The translations under genes and the position numbers were made by a program. Below are positions 5,955 to 12,891 of a stretch of DNA of 20,077 bases, in pieces (the stretch's first letter is position 1; each line of letters opens with the position of its first letter). Under the pieces are notes generated by a model that ran no database searches, was not told the DNA's origin, and saw nothing but the letters and a program-made list of their open reading frames with translations. The stretch comes from an uncultured Oscillospiraceae bacterium (GTDB lineage Bacteria; Bacillota; Clostridia; Oscillospirales; Ruminococcaceae), in assembly GCA_900547455.1 (NCBI GenBank), contig URGV01000036.1:1-20077 (forward strand), written 5' to 3'.

Positions 5955-7973
5955 TTATTCAGCGGTTTCTTCGGTTTCCTCAGCAGGAGCCTCTTCCTCA
6001 GCGGCAGGAGCTTCTTCCAGCAGAGCTTTCATCGACAGGCTGACTCTCTTCTTCTCGAAGTCGATGTCGGTGATCTTCACCTGAACTTCCTGACCGATGG
6101 TCAGAACGTCCTGAGGCTTGTTGATGCGCTCGGTGGAAATCTGGGAAATGTGGATCAGGCCGTCAACGCCCGGGATGATCTGAGCGAAGGCGCCGAAAGC
6201 GGTCATCGAAACAACCTTAGCGGTGACAACGTCGCCGATCTGGTAATCTCTCTTGAGCACTTCCCAAGGGTTGTCCTCGGTCTTTTTGTAGCCCAGGGAG
6301 ATCTTCTTGTTCTCCGTGTCGATGTCCTTGACATAAACATCCAGCACGTCGCCAACTTTAACAACGTCGGAAGGATGTTTGATGCGCAGCCAGCTCAGCT
6401 CGGAAATGTGAACCATGCCGTCTACACCGCCCAGGTCAACGAATGCGCCGTAGCTGGTGAGGGATTTAACAACGCCCTGATAGCGTTTGCCGACCTCAAC
6501 CTCGCTCCAGAATTTCTCTTCCAGCGCTTTCTTCTGCTCTTTGAGCACGTCCTTGATCGAGCCAACCGCTCTGTGACGTTTCTCGTTGACTTCGCGGATG
6601 ACAAAATCAACCTTCTGTTTGAGAAGCTGATCCAGCGAGTCGTTCTTGGAAACGCCGGACAGGGAAGCAGGGATGAAGACTTTGACGCCTTCGGTGACAG
6701 CCAGAACGCCGCCCTTAACAACATCGGTGACGGTGCCGGAGAGTACTTCGCCGGTGCCGGCAGCAGCCATTACCTTCTCAAAGCCGGCCTGTGCATCCAG
6801 ACGTTTTTTGGAGAGCATGACAGTGCCCTCTACGTCGTTGACGCGCATAACGATCAGCTCGATTTCATCGCCCTTCTTGACGATGTCTTCCGGCTTCAGG
6901 CTTGGGTCGCTGGTCAGCTCGGACAGCGGCACATAGCCGGTGTGTTTTGTACCGATATCGACAGTGATCTCGTTCGGAGCAATGCCGGTAACGATACCCT
7001 TCACCTTCTCCCCTGTATATGTACTCTTGAAGGACTGGTCAAGCATCTCTTCAAAGGACATTTCTTCTTCTTTCAAAATCTCACTCATGGTTTTTTGTAC
7101 CTCCTTAATTATACGAACCGGTGTCGAAGCACCGGCAGTAACACCAATTCGACTGCCCGCGCCAATCTGGCAGACCTCGTCCGCCTGACCGCTCAAAAGT
7201 TCCCTTGCCGTTTCGACCCAAATGGTTTTGCAGCACCGGCTGCAGATATCCGCTAATTTCCCGGTATTGGAGCTGTGCCTGCCGCCTATCACAATCATGA
7301 TATCTGAAACTTCTGCCAGTTGCGCGGCTTCTGTTTGCCGCATCAGTGTAGCCTTACATATTGTATCAAATATTTTCAGATTTGTATACAGTTTTTTTGC
7401 GGTTTTTACGCATTTTTGCCACTCCGACGTGTTAAAAGTGGTTTGAGCGACCATGATGCTGTTCATTTTTGCTAAGAAAGGGCGGCTTTCGGTCAGATTT
7501 TGCAGTTCCTGGGTGGATTTAAATGTAACATATGTTGCATTGCAATGACCAATAATTCCCTGCACCTCCGGGTGGGCGGCATCGCCTGCAATCAGCACCA
7601 GCGAGTCGGCGGGCTGATTTTGCACCCGCTCCTGAATCAGCTTGACATAGGGGCAGGTGGCGTCGATGTAGGGGATGCTGTTTTGCTCGAGCGCGGTGTA
7701 GACCGACCGCGGCACGCCGTGGGACCGGATAATGACCGGAACCGGCGGGTTGGCTTGTGCCTCCAGCGTGAGCAGCTGCTCGAGTGAATCGACCGCGACG
7801 GCCCCCAGCGAGCGCAACTCCTCGACCACCTGGGGGTTGTGGATGATTTCGCCGAGGGTATACAGCTTTGGAAAACCGGTGAGCTGGCTCTCTTTCAGCT
7901 GCTGGTAGACGGTATCGACCGCCCGCTGCACCCCAAAGCAGAAGCCGGCGGTTTTGGCGACGGTGACTGGCAT
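5955..7973 (-). CDS. ispH: Fused IspH (HMBPP reductase) and ribosomal protein S1
   Basis: This 672-residue fusion joins two housekeeping functions. Residues 1-295 are IspH (LytB), the last enzyme of the MEP isoprenoid pathway, converting HMBPP to IPP/DMAPP with a [4Fe-4S] cluster. The three cluster cysteines are C12 (GFCFGV), C107 (ATCPYV) and C206 (DTICKAT), with SHGVPR (84-89), HPEVQG (134-139) and SSNT (234-237). Residues about 322-390, 408-475, 496-563 and 580-650 are four S1 RNA-binding repeats, with a final Glu/Ala-rich tail. IspH-S1 fusions are known in Clostridia. AAAGGA precedes the ATG at 7973. The gene is last in the operon after cmk and plsC and ends at a strong terminator. A strong internal ribosome site before Met296 suggests that free S1 may also be made. 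Confidence 0.95.
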   Translation of the reverse strand: MPVTVAKTAGFCFGVQRAVDTVYQQLKESQLTGFPKLYTLGEIIHNPQVVEELRSLGAVAVDSLEQLLTLEAQANPPVPVIIRSHGVPRSVYTALEQNSIPYIDATCPYVKLIQERVQNQPADSLVLIAGDAAHPEVQGIIGHCNATYVTFKSTQELQNLTESRPFLAKMNSIMVAQTTFNTSEWQKCVKTAKKLYTNLKIFDTICKATLMRQTEAAQLAEVSDIMIVIGGRHSSNTGKLADICSRCCKTIWVETARELLSGQADEVCQIGAGSRIGVTAGASTPVRIIKEVQKTMSEILKEEEMSFEEMLDQSFKSTYTGEKVKGIVTGIAPNEITVDIGTKHTGYVPLSELTSDPSLKPEDIVKKGDEIELIVMRVNDVEGTVMLSKKRLDAQAGFEKVMAAAGTGEVLSGTVTDVVKGGVLAVTEGVKVFIPASLSGVSKNDSLDQLLKQKVDFVIREVNEKRHRAVGSIKDVLKEQKKALEEKFWSEVEVGKRYQGVVKSLTSYGAFVDLGGVDGMVHISELSWLRIKHPSDVVKVGDVLDVYVKDIDTENKKISLGYKKTEDNPWEVLKRDYQIGDVVTAKVVSMTAFGAFAQIIPGVDGLIHISQISTERINKPQDVLTIGQEVQVKITDIDFEKKRVSLSMKALLEEAPAAEEEAPAEETEETAE
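7086..7106 (-). promoter_or_regulatory. Internal Shine-Dalgarno and start for a free S1 protein
   Basis: On the minus strand, AAGGAGGT (7106-7099) lies 10 nt before an in-frame ATG at 7088, which begins MSEILKEEEM (residue 296 of the fusion). It is placed exactly at the IspH/S1 boundary. Initiation here would give a 377-residue four-repeat S1. The Shine-Dalgarno bases also encode Lys-Glu-Val of the IspH end. Use of this start is inferred. Confidence 0.6.
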
Positions 7974-8001
7974 GGCAGTTCATCCTTTCGGGATGGATTT
8001 T

Positions 8002-8625
8002 TTAAAGGTTCTGGGTTTTGAGCTCCTCCATAATGGCGTGGATGCGGCGGGTCGCTTCCTTTAATTCCCTCGCATGGGAAAGGTCCGCCTGACCTCCGGT
8101 GCTGGTGATGCCCAGCTCCTCGCAGGTGATGAGCTTGCCATAGGTGACCACCACTCGGGAGCGGAAGCTCTTTTTCGGGTCACAATAGGTGATGGTGACC
8201 GGCAGCACCGGCGCGCCGCTCTGCTGGGCAATCAGCGCAAGGCCGGACTTAAAGCGCAGCAGCTTCCCATCCTTGGAGCGGGTGCCCTCCGGGAACAGTC
8301 CCAGCACCTCCTTGTCCACCGTCAATACCTGGATGGCGTTTTGGATGGCGCTCATGTCGCCCGCGCCGCGGGAGACCGGGAAGGCGTTCAGCCAGCGGAT
8401 GACGTGCTTTAAGACCGGCACGTCGAACAGCTCGGCCTTGGCCATGTAGTGGATGGGGACCCGGCGGATGCCCTGGCAGACAATCATCGGGTCGATGGCC
8501 GAGCAGTGGTTGCTGGCCAGAATGTAGCCGCCTTCCTTCGGCTCATTTTCGCGGCCGAAGATCTGCAGCTTGAACCAGAAGTGCCACAGCAGATTGACGG
8601 CGCGGATTGCGATCTGATAAAACAA
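8002..8625 (-). CDS. plsC: 1-acyl-sn-glycerol-3-phosphate acyltransferase (PlsC)
   Basis: This 207-residue acyltransferase makes phosphatidic acid from lysophosphatidic acid at the inner face of the membrane. The catalytic NHxxxxD box is N39-H40 to D45 (SNHCSAID). The second box is FPEGTRS at 111-117, and FPVSRG (82-87) fits the substrate-binding motif. The N-terminal 20 residues are hydrophobic and aromatic, suitable for membrane association. The start is TTG at 8625, with AAAGGA about 10 nt upstream; no ATG fits the frame nearby. It begins 24 nt after cmk stops and is followed by ispH-rpsA after 28 nt, so all three are probably one transcript. Confidence 0.92.
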   Translation of the reverse strand: MFYQIAIRAVNLLWHFWFKLQIFGRENEPKEGGYILASNHCSAIDPMIVCQGIRRVPIHYMAKAELFDVPVLKHVIRWLNAFPVSRGAGDMSAIQNAIQVLTVDKEVLGLFPEGTRSKDGKLLRFKSGLALIAQQSGAPVLPVTITYCDPKKSFRSRVVVTYGKLITCEELGITSTGGQADLSHARELKEATRRIHAIMEELKTQNL

Positions 8626-8649
8626 TGTATTTCTTCCTTTCAGCGTGGA

Positions 8650-9336
8650 TTAGATCGACAGGGAAAGCGCGGCGGCCCGCTGAACGATCAGCTTTTTGAT
8701 GGCGTCGACCGTCTGCTCGAAGGTAAGGTTGGTCGAGTCGATCAGCACAGCGTCGTCGGCCTTTCGCAGGGGGGCCGCTGCCCGGCTGGAGTCCTGCTGG
8801 TCGCGGCGGAGAATGTCCTGCAAAATTTCCTCGTATGTCACCTCCTGCCCCTTCTGGATGTACTCCAGATGGCGGCGTTTGGCGCGGGACTCGTTGGAGG
8901 CGGTCAGGAAAATTTTCAGCTCAGCGTCGGGGATGACCACCGTGCCGATGTCCCGCCCGTCCATAATCAGGCTCTGCTTTTTGGCCATCTCCTGCTGCAG
9001 CCCCAGCAAAAAGGCGCGCACGCCGGGGATGGCGGAGACGTCCGAGGCGGCCATGGAGGCTTCCGGGCTGCGGATGGCTTCCGACACATCCTCCCCGTTT
9101 AAAAAGATGCGCTGGCCCGCCTGCGGATCGTAGGTGGTGTGCAGCTCGATCTGCGCAAGGCAGGGAAGCACCTGCTTTTCATTTTTGGTGTCCAGTCCCT
9201 GCCGCAGGACATACAGCCCGATGCAGCGGTACATGGCGCCGGTGTCGACATAGATGATGGAAAGATCGTGGGCGATCCGTTTGGCGACGGTGCTTTTGCC
9301 CGCGCCGGACGGTCCGTCAATGGCAATGCGGATCAT
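8650..9336 (-). CDS. cmk: Cytidylate kinase
   Basis: The 228-residue kinase phosphorylates CMP/dCMP using ATP. The P-loop GPSGAGKST is at residues 8-16. VDTGAMYR (30-37) and DGRDIGTVV (126-134) are the CMP-binding motifs, and RRDQQDSSR (177-185) is the lid. Length and motif order match bacterial Cmk. GGGAGG precedes the ATG, and the gene is first in the cmk-plsC-ispH-rpsA operon, a conserved order in Firmicutes. Confidence 0.96.
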   Translation of the reverse strand: MIRIAIDGPSGAGKSTVAKRIAHDLSIIYVDTGAMYRCIGLYVLRQGLDTKNEKQVLPCLAQIELHTTYDPQAGQRIFLNGEDVSEAIRSPEASMAASDVSAIPGVRAFLLGLQQEMAKKQSLIMDGRDIGTVVIPDAELKIFLTASNESRAKRRHLEYIQKGQEVTYEEILQDILRRDQQDSSRAAAPLRKADDAVLIDSTNLTFEQTVDAIKKLIVQRAAALSLSI

Positions 9337-9366
9337 AGTGGATACCTCCCGTATCTGTATTCTTTT

Positions 9367-9375
9367 ATTATATCA
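9367..9375 (-). promoter_or_regulatory. Extended -10 promoter of the cmk operon
   Basis: The minus strand reads TGATATAAT, a TGn extension plus a consensus -10 (TATAAT at 9372-9367). The matching -35 position is poor, being a C/T-rich run, so the extended -10 probably carries recognition. The start of transcription would be about 20 nt before the cmk ATG. Confidence 0.6.
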
Positions 9376-9398
9376 TAGATTTGCAAAAAAAGGGGAGC

Positions 9399-9414
9399 GA
9401 TTTTGAAAAAAATC
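9399..9414 (-). terminator. Possible weak terminator of the cation transporter gene
   Basis: GATTTT and AAAATC can pair around a 4-nt loop directly after the transporter stop, and a run of seven T follows further on the minus strand. The stem is short and AT-rich, so read-through into cmk is plausible. Confidence 0.3.
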
Positions 9415-9415
9415 T

Positions 9416-10600
9416 TTATTTGGCGTTCTGGGGGAAGTAAGCATAGTTGTGATCGACGGTGATGACGCAGAAATAGCTGCCCAAAGTCTGCACCTGTTGC
9501 TCGATGCGGCGGCTCAGCTCGCTGTCGCTTAAGGAAAATCCGGGCGGAACCACCACGTCAAAGACAAGGTTGGTGTGGGTGGGGCCGAACACCGCGCGGA
9601 AGTCGTGCATACTCAGGTTGGAATCGATGCCCGCCACGATCTGCTGCACCTGAGCGTGCAGCTGGTTTAACCGCTCGTCGTCGGTGACCACCGGGTCCAT
9701 GTGGATGACCAGGTTGAGGTTCATCTCGTGGCCGACCTCCCGCTCGATGTTGTCGATGATGTCGTGGCTGACCAGAATGTCGCGGTTGGCGGGCACCTCG
9801 GCGTGGACGGTGGCAAAGACGCGGCCGGGGCCGTAGTTGTGTACCTGCAGGTCGTGGATGCCGATGACCCCGTCGTAAGCGGTGATCTTTTCCTCCAGCT
9901 CCCGGACCATCTGCGGGTCAGGCGCCTGGCCCAGCAGCGGGCTGCCAGTTTCCATGATGAGTTTGACGCCCGAGACGGTGATGAAAATGGCGACCAGCAT
10001 ACCGACCCAGCCGTCGATGGGGATGGCGGTGAACTGGTAGACCAACGTGCTCAGCAGCACCGCGCCGGTGGAAAAGACGTCGTTTAAGCTGTCGGTAGCG
10101 GTGGCCTGCAGCGCCTCGGAGGAGATGCGTTTTCCCAGGCTGCGGTTAAACATTCCCTGCCAGAGCTTGACGGCAATCGAAACGATGAGCACCAGATAGG
10201 TCAGCGCCGAGACACCTACCTCCTCCGGGTGCAGGATCTTCTCAAACGAGGACCCCATCAGCTCCAGTCCCAGCAGGATGATGATGAACGAGACCGCCAT
10301 GCCCGAGATGTACTCCATGCGGGCGTGGCCGTAGGGGTGCTCCTCGTCGGCGGGCTTGCCGGCAATTTTAAAGGCCAGCAGGGTGATGACCGAGGAGCCG
10401 GCGTCGGACAGATTGTTGACCGCGTCGGCGGTGACGGCGATGCTGCCGGAAAAAAGGCCGATCAGCCCCTTGATGATGCACAAAAAGATATTGGACAAAA
10501 TGCCCACTGCGGCGGCCAGGGTGCCGTAGCGCTCCCGCACGTCGGTGCGCTGTACCTGCTGCCAGTCGGGGACAAAGCGTCGGATCAGAAATTCAATCAT
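9416..10600 (-). CDS. Cation diffusion facilitator (probable Mn/Zn efflux)
   Basis: The 394-residue transporter has six predicted membrane helices over the first ~230 residues and a long cytoplasmic tail. The helix-2 metal site reads N62-x-x-x-D66 (VNNLSDAGSS) and helix 5 reads D170-x-x-x-D174 (ATDSLNDVF). HPYGHARMEY (88-97) is the conserved loop. Asn-Asp plus Asp-Asp is the pattern associated with manganese-selective members, whereas zinc members usually carry His in one of these sites, so Mn2+ efflux is likelier; this is inference. The tail (about 235-394) is long for the family, with a dimerisation-type fold near 250-310 and a further ~80-residue extension. AGAGG precedes the ATG. The promoter is back to back with that of the yjjP gene. 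Confidence 0.92.
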   Translation of the reverse strand: MIEFLIRRFVPDWQQVQRTDVRERYGTLAAAVGILSNIFLCIIKGLIGLFSGSIAVTADAVNNLSDAGSSVITLLAFKIAGKPADEEHPYGHARMEYISGMAVSFIIILLGLELMGSSFEKILHPEEVGVSALTYLVLIVSIAVKLWQGMFNRSLGKRISSEALQATATDSLNDVFSTGAVLLSTLVYQFTAIPIDGWVGMLVAIFITVSGVKLIMETGSPLLGQAPDPQMVRELEEKITAYDGVIGIHDLQVHNYGPGRVFATVHAEVPANRDILVSHDIIDNIEREVGHEMNLNLVIHMDPVVTDDERLNQLHAQVQQIVAGIDSNLSMHDFRAVFGPTHTNLVFDVVVPPGFSLSDSELSRRIEQQVQTLGSYFCVITVDHNYAYFPQNAK

Positions 10601-10647
10601 ACAGTGATGCCTCTCTTTATTTGGAAATTGTCAAACACAGCTCCCTT

Positions 10648-10676
10648 ATTGTATCGCAAAACCGGTGCGATTGCAA
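10648..10676 (-). promoter_or_regulatory. Promoter of the cation transporter gene
   Basis: On the minus strand, TTGCAA (10676-10671) and TACAAT (10653-10648) are separated by 17 nt. The predicted leader is about 40 nt. No obvious metal-responsive riboswitch fits in so short a leader. Confidence 0.7.
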
Positions 10677-10705
10677 TCGACCAGAAGGTTTTTTTCGGAC
10701 GGGAA

Positions 10706-10734
10706 TTGAGAAAGCGCAAAAGTTATGTTACACT
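10706..10734 (+). promoter_or_regulatory. Promoter of the yjjP-yjjB pair
   Basis: TTGAGA (10706-10711) and TACACT (10729-10734) have 17-nt spacing. The -35 lies only 29 nt from the -35 of the divergent transporter promoter. An ATG at 10725 falls inside this promoter and so cannot be the start of the coding region. Confidence 0.65.
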
Positions 10735-10778
10735 GGAGCATAGAAATAAAAATCTCTTGCAGACAAAAGGGGGAAACG

Positions 10779-11624
10779 GTGTTGGAACAGAGCAGAAGGG
10801 CGCTGGAACTGGTCACCCGCATCGGTGAGGTGCTGCTCAAAAACGGCGGCGAGATTTTCCGTGTCCAGCAGACGATGCAGCTGGTGGCAAAGGCGTATGG
10901 CATCCCGGGATTTCAGGTGTATGTGCTGGCAAACGGGCTGTTTGTCTCGATGCAGGAGGAGGGCAGGACCATCACCCGGCCGGTAAGAGAGACAGCGGCG
11001 CCCTTGCAGGAGCAGCCGGGCCGGGAACACCTGGCTAACCAGACCCTGGCCAGCCAGGTGCGGTATGTGCCGCTGTCCTCGGTGCATCTGGGACGGGTGG
11101 CGGCGGTCAACAACCTCTCCCGCGAGATTGTGGCACAAAAGTACACGGTGGAGGAGGCCTCCCGGAAGATCGAGCAGATCGACAAGCTCCCCTTCACCAG
11201 CAACGCTGTGCAGACGCTGATGTCGGGCCTTGGCGCGGGGGCTTTCTGCATCCTGTTTGGCGGCAGTCTGCTGGACAGCGCGGCGGCCTTTCTCTCGGGG
11301 CTGGTGCTGTGGATCTTTGTGCTGTTTTTGACCGCGCGCGGCGCCAACAAGATCATGGTCAACATTCTGGCCAGCGCCCTGGTCACCGCCATGGGCGTGC
11401 TGTTCTTCCACCTTTTTTCCTTTGGGGACAGCATGGACATGATTGTCATCGGCTCGATTGTGCCGCTGCTGCCGGGCGTGCCGCTGACCAATTCAATCCG
11501 CGATTATCTGAATGGGGACTACCTCTCCGGCACCATCCGCATGATCGACGCGGTGCTGGTGGCCTGCTGCATCGCGCTGGGCGTCGGCATTGTGCTGCGG
11601 GTGTTCCAGTTGGTGACGGCTTAA
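10779..11624 (+). CDS. yjjP: Threonine/serine exporter family protein, N-terminal half (YjjP type)
   Basis: This protein matches the ThrE/YjjP family (DUF1212). A soluble N-terminal region carries the signature KNGGEIFRVQQTM (residues 21-33 from the GTG). About five membrane helices follow from residue ~145 onward, and the motif PLLPGVPLTNSIRDYLNGDY falls at 229-248. In Gram-negatives YjjP works with YjjB to export succinate or amino acids; here the substrate is unknown. I chose GTG 10779 because GGGGG lies a few bases upstream and the only earlier ATG (10725) sits within the promoter; TTG at 10782 is the next option. Length is then 281 residues. The partner yjjB starts 19 nt after the stop. 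Confidence 0.88.
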   Translation: MLEQSRRALELVTRIGEVLLKNGGEIFRVQQTMQLVAKAYGIPGFQVYVLANGLFVSMQEEGRTITRPVRETAAPLQEQPGREHLANQTLASQVRYVPLSSVHLGRVAAVNNLSREIVAQKYTVEEASRKIEQIDKLPFTSNAVQTLMSGLGAGAFCILFGGSLLDSAAAFLSGLVLWIFVLFLTARGANKIMVNILASALVTAMGVLFFHLFSFGDSMDMIVIGSIVPLLPGVPLTNSIRDYLNGDYLSGTIRMIDAVLVACCIALGVGIVLRVFQLVTA

Positions 11625-11643
11625 AGGGAAGGAGGAAAGGACA

Positions 11644-12087
11644 ATGTTCCAACTGCTGACACAGACGCTGGTGGCCTTTGTGGCCACGGTGGCTTTCGGG
11701 GTGCTTTTTCAGGTGCCAAAGGAGCAGTACGCCTTTTCGGGCATCTGCGGGGCGGCGGGATGGCTGTGCTATCTGCTGGTGATGCAGAACTACCCCTCCA
11801 CCACCATCGCCTCCTTTGCGGCGGCGGTGGTGCTGACTATGATGTCCCGCATCTTTGCGGTGTGGCGCAAGACGCCGGTGACCGTTTTTTTGATCTGCGG
11901 CATCTTTCCACTGGTGCCGGGCGCAGGCATCTACTACACCGCTTATTATTTCATTATGGGGGACAACGCGATGGCGCTGTCCAAAGGGATTGAGACCATC
12001 AAGATTGCAGTGGCCATCGCGCTGGCGATTGTCTTTGTTTTCTCGATGCCCAATCCCGTAGCGGCGGCACTGCGCCGCAGAAAGTAG
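11644..12087 (+). CDS. yjjB: Threonine/serine exporter family protein, C-terminal half (YjjB type)
   Basis: The 147-residue hydrophobic protein has about four to five membrane helices and the family motif PLVPGAGIYYTAYYFIMG (about 96-113), matching the YjjB/ThrE_2 (DUF3815) family. It pairs with the preceding YjjP-type protein; in actinobacterial ThrE the two halves are one chain. GGAAGGAGG precedes the ATG. The tail ends in an Arg/Lys-rich stretch. A strong terminator begins 6 nt after the stop, so the pair forms a closed two-gene operon. Confidence 0.9.
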   Translation: MFQLLTQTLVAFVATVAFGVLFQVPKEQYAFSGICGAAGWLCYLLVMQNYPSTTIASFAAAVVLTMMSRIFAVWRKTPVTVFLICGIFPLVPGAGIYYTAYYFIMGDNAMALSKGIETIKIAVAIALAIVFVFSMPNPVAAALRRRK

Positions 12088-12093
12088 CTTTTT

Positions 12094-12127
12094 TCAAAAA
12101 GGAACCCCGGCCGGGGTTCCTTTTTGA
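12094..12127 (+). terminator. Intrinsic terminator after yjjB
   Basis: A 34-nt perfect palindrome has arms 12094-12110 and 12111-12127. The core is GGAACCCCGG with its complement, bounded by an A-run and a T-run. In RNA the four central bases would form the loop. It is likely active in both directions. Confidence 0.92.
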
Positions 12128-12179
12128 TCTTCCCAGACTGTCAGCCTCTGCAACGCCGAGGAGGGCGCTCCCCCCTCCG
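12128..12179. other. Non-coding GC-rich spacer
   Basis: No gene is seen. It contains GGAGGG and CCCTCC arms (near 12159-12177), resembling a hairpin near 19595-19614 in the right-hand repeat region. It forms the left border of a non-coding stretch that runs to the polysaccharide promoter. Confidence 0.5.
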
Positions 12180-12318
12180 CCCCCAAGCATCCTCGGAAGC
12201 AACGCACCTGCCGCGCTACGGATTGACAACTGCAAGTGTGCCCTTTGTAAGGCGTGGGAAGAAAACAAGACCAGTTTGCCCGCTCACTTAAAGTGGCAAA
12301 TCGATCTGGGTCAGTGGC
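12180..12318. repeat. Dispersed ~139-bp repeat, copy A
   Basis: This stretch matches 19775-19914 in the same orientation, at about 83% identity by hand count over about 135 aligned bases, with one 1-nt indel. Best-conserved blocks are AAGCATCCTCGG, ACCTGCCGCGC, ACGGATTGACA, TGTAAGGCG, GAAAACAAGACCAGTTT and AAAGTGGCAAATCG. Most differences are transitions. Reading the minus strand gives a short shared peptide, but it is poorly conserved and the indel breaks the frame, so I treat it as non-coding. Confidence 0.85.
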
Positions 12319-12339
12319 AGAAACCCTTTTGAGGGGGTA

Positions 12340-12451
12340 GCAGCACAATGTGCTGCAGGGGGAGCGAAGTCTCCCCCTTTAGGGGAGTACCCAGAGGGGA
12401 AACCCCTCTGGGAGATTCTTTGGTGACTTTCTCATCGAAGAGAAAGTCACC
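12340..12451. repeat. Cluster of four strong hairpins
   Basis: Four perfect stems lie in tandem: GCAGCAC/GTGCTGC (12340-12356, loop AAT), AGGGGGAG/CTCCCCCT (12357-12378), CCCAGAGGGG/CCCCTCTGGG (12390-12412, loop AAA) and GGTGACTTTCTC/GAGAAAGTCACC (12422-12451, loop ATCGAA). The last recurs inverted at 19622-19650. None is followed by a T-run, so these are not typical terminators. They resemble intergenic palindromic repeat units. Confidence 0.85.
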
Positions 12452-12658
12452 CGGGGTTTGGGGTGGAGCGCCCAAAAGGTGGGTGCAGGGGCTGCCGTCC
12501 CGCAAAAGTCCTCCGGTGGAGGCCTCCCCCGAAAGAAAAAGAACGGTAAAATCCGGGTAAAGAGCAGGAAAAAATCGGTAGATTGTATAAGATTTTTTGA
12601 TAAAAAGGATAAAAAGAGACAAAAAGATAGAAAGAAGGCATTGTTAACAGAAAAAATC
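12452..12658. other. Non-coding stretch: repeat tail, then purine-rich DNA before the promoter
   Basis: The first ~80 bases continue the repeat (CCCGGGGT then GGAGCGCCC), similar to the inverted sequence left of 19621. A small CCTCC-GGT-GGAGG hairpin lies near 12510. From about 12530 the sequence becomes strongly A/G-rich with repeated ATAAAAAG-like words up to the polysaccharide promoter, and may favour promoter activity. No gene is seen. Confidence 0.55.
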
Positions 12659-12687
12659 TTGCACCAAAAAAGCAGGAATGATACAAT
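12659..12687 (+). promoter_or_regulatory. Promoter of the polysaccharide operon
   Basis: TTGCAC (12659-12664) and TACAAT (12682-12687) have exact 17-nt spacing, preceded by an A-rich stretch. The leader to the first gene would be close to 200 nt, long enough for leader control. Confidence 0.72.
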
Positions 12688-12795
12688 ATTTAAGATATTG
12701 CTTATGGATACGCGGTTTGCAGCTCTTTTTGTTTTTTGAAAATAGGGGTCAAACCGTCGTTTTGTCTTGTCCCAAAATTGTGGAAAATTTACATC

Positions 12796-12838
12796 CTTTC
12801 CCCAATTGGCTGCAAAAACGCCGCCGCAGCGGGGAAAG
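12796..12838 (+). promoter_or_regulatory. Large hairpin in the leader of the polysaccharide operon
   Basis: CTTTCCCC (12796-12803) pairs with GGGGAAAG (12831-12838), and GCTGC (12809-12813) pairs with GCAGC (12826-12830). This gives 13 bp with one 5-nt bulge and a 12-nt loop. No T-run follows, so it is not an intrinsic terminator. It ends about 40 nt before the ribosome site. A leader regulatory role or mRNA stabilisation is possible. Confidence 0.45.
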
Positions 12839-12891
12839 ATAACGCTGTATGAGGGACGGGAAAACTTTAAAGCGAAATGGAGAACTGTGTT

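Noticed and set aside
5925..7256. Long open frame on the plus strand (443 codons)
   Set aside because: It is antisense to the S1 half of the IspH-S1 gene, which has four clear S1 repeats.
10725..10778. Upstream ATG extension of the YjjP-type gene
   Set aside because: The ATG lies inside the spacer of a 17-nt-spaced promoter and has no ribosome site; GTG 10779 with GGGGG upstream is better.
12094..12348. Small minus-strand frame whose peptide resembles one at 19677-20027 (shared NWSCFLP and SCQSVARQV)
   Set aside because: The similarity comes from the shared ~140-bp repeat. About seven of 32 residues differ, a 1-nt indel breaks the frame, and the terminator lies within it, so it is not a conserved protein.
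12340..12451. Possible CRISPR array or tandem terminators
   Set aside because: The stems are all different in sequence, with no regular spacers and no T-runs.
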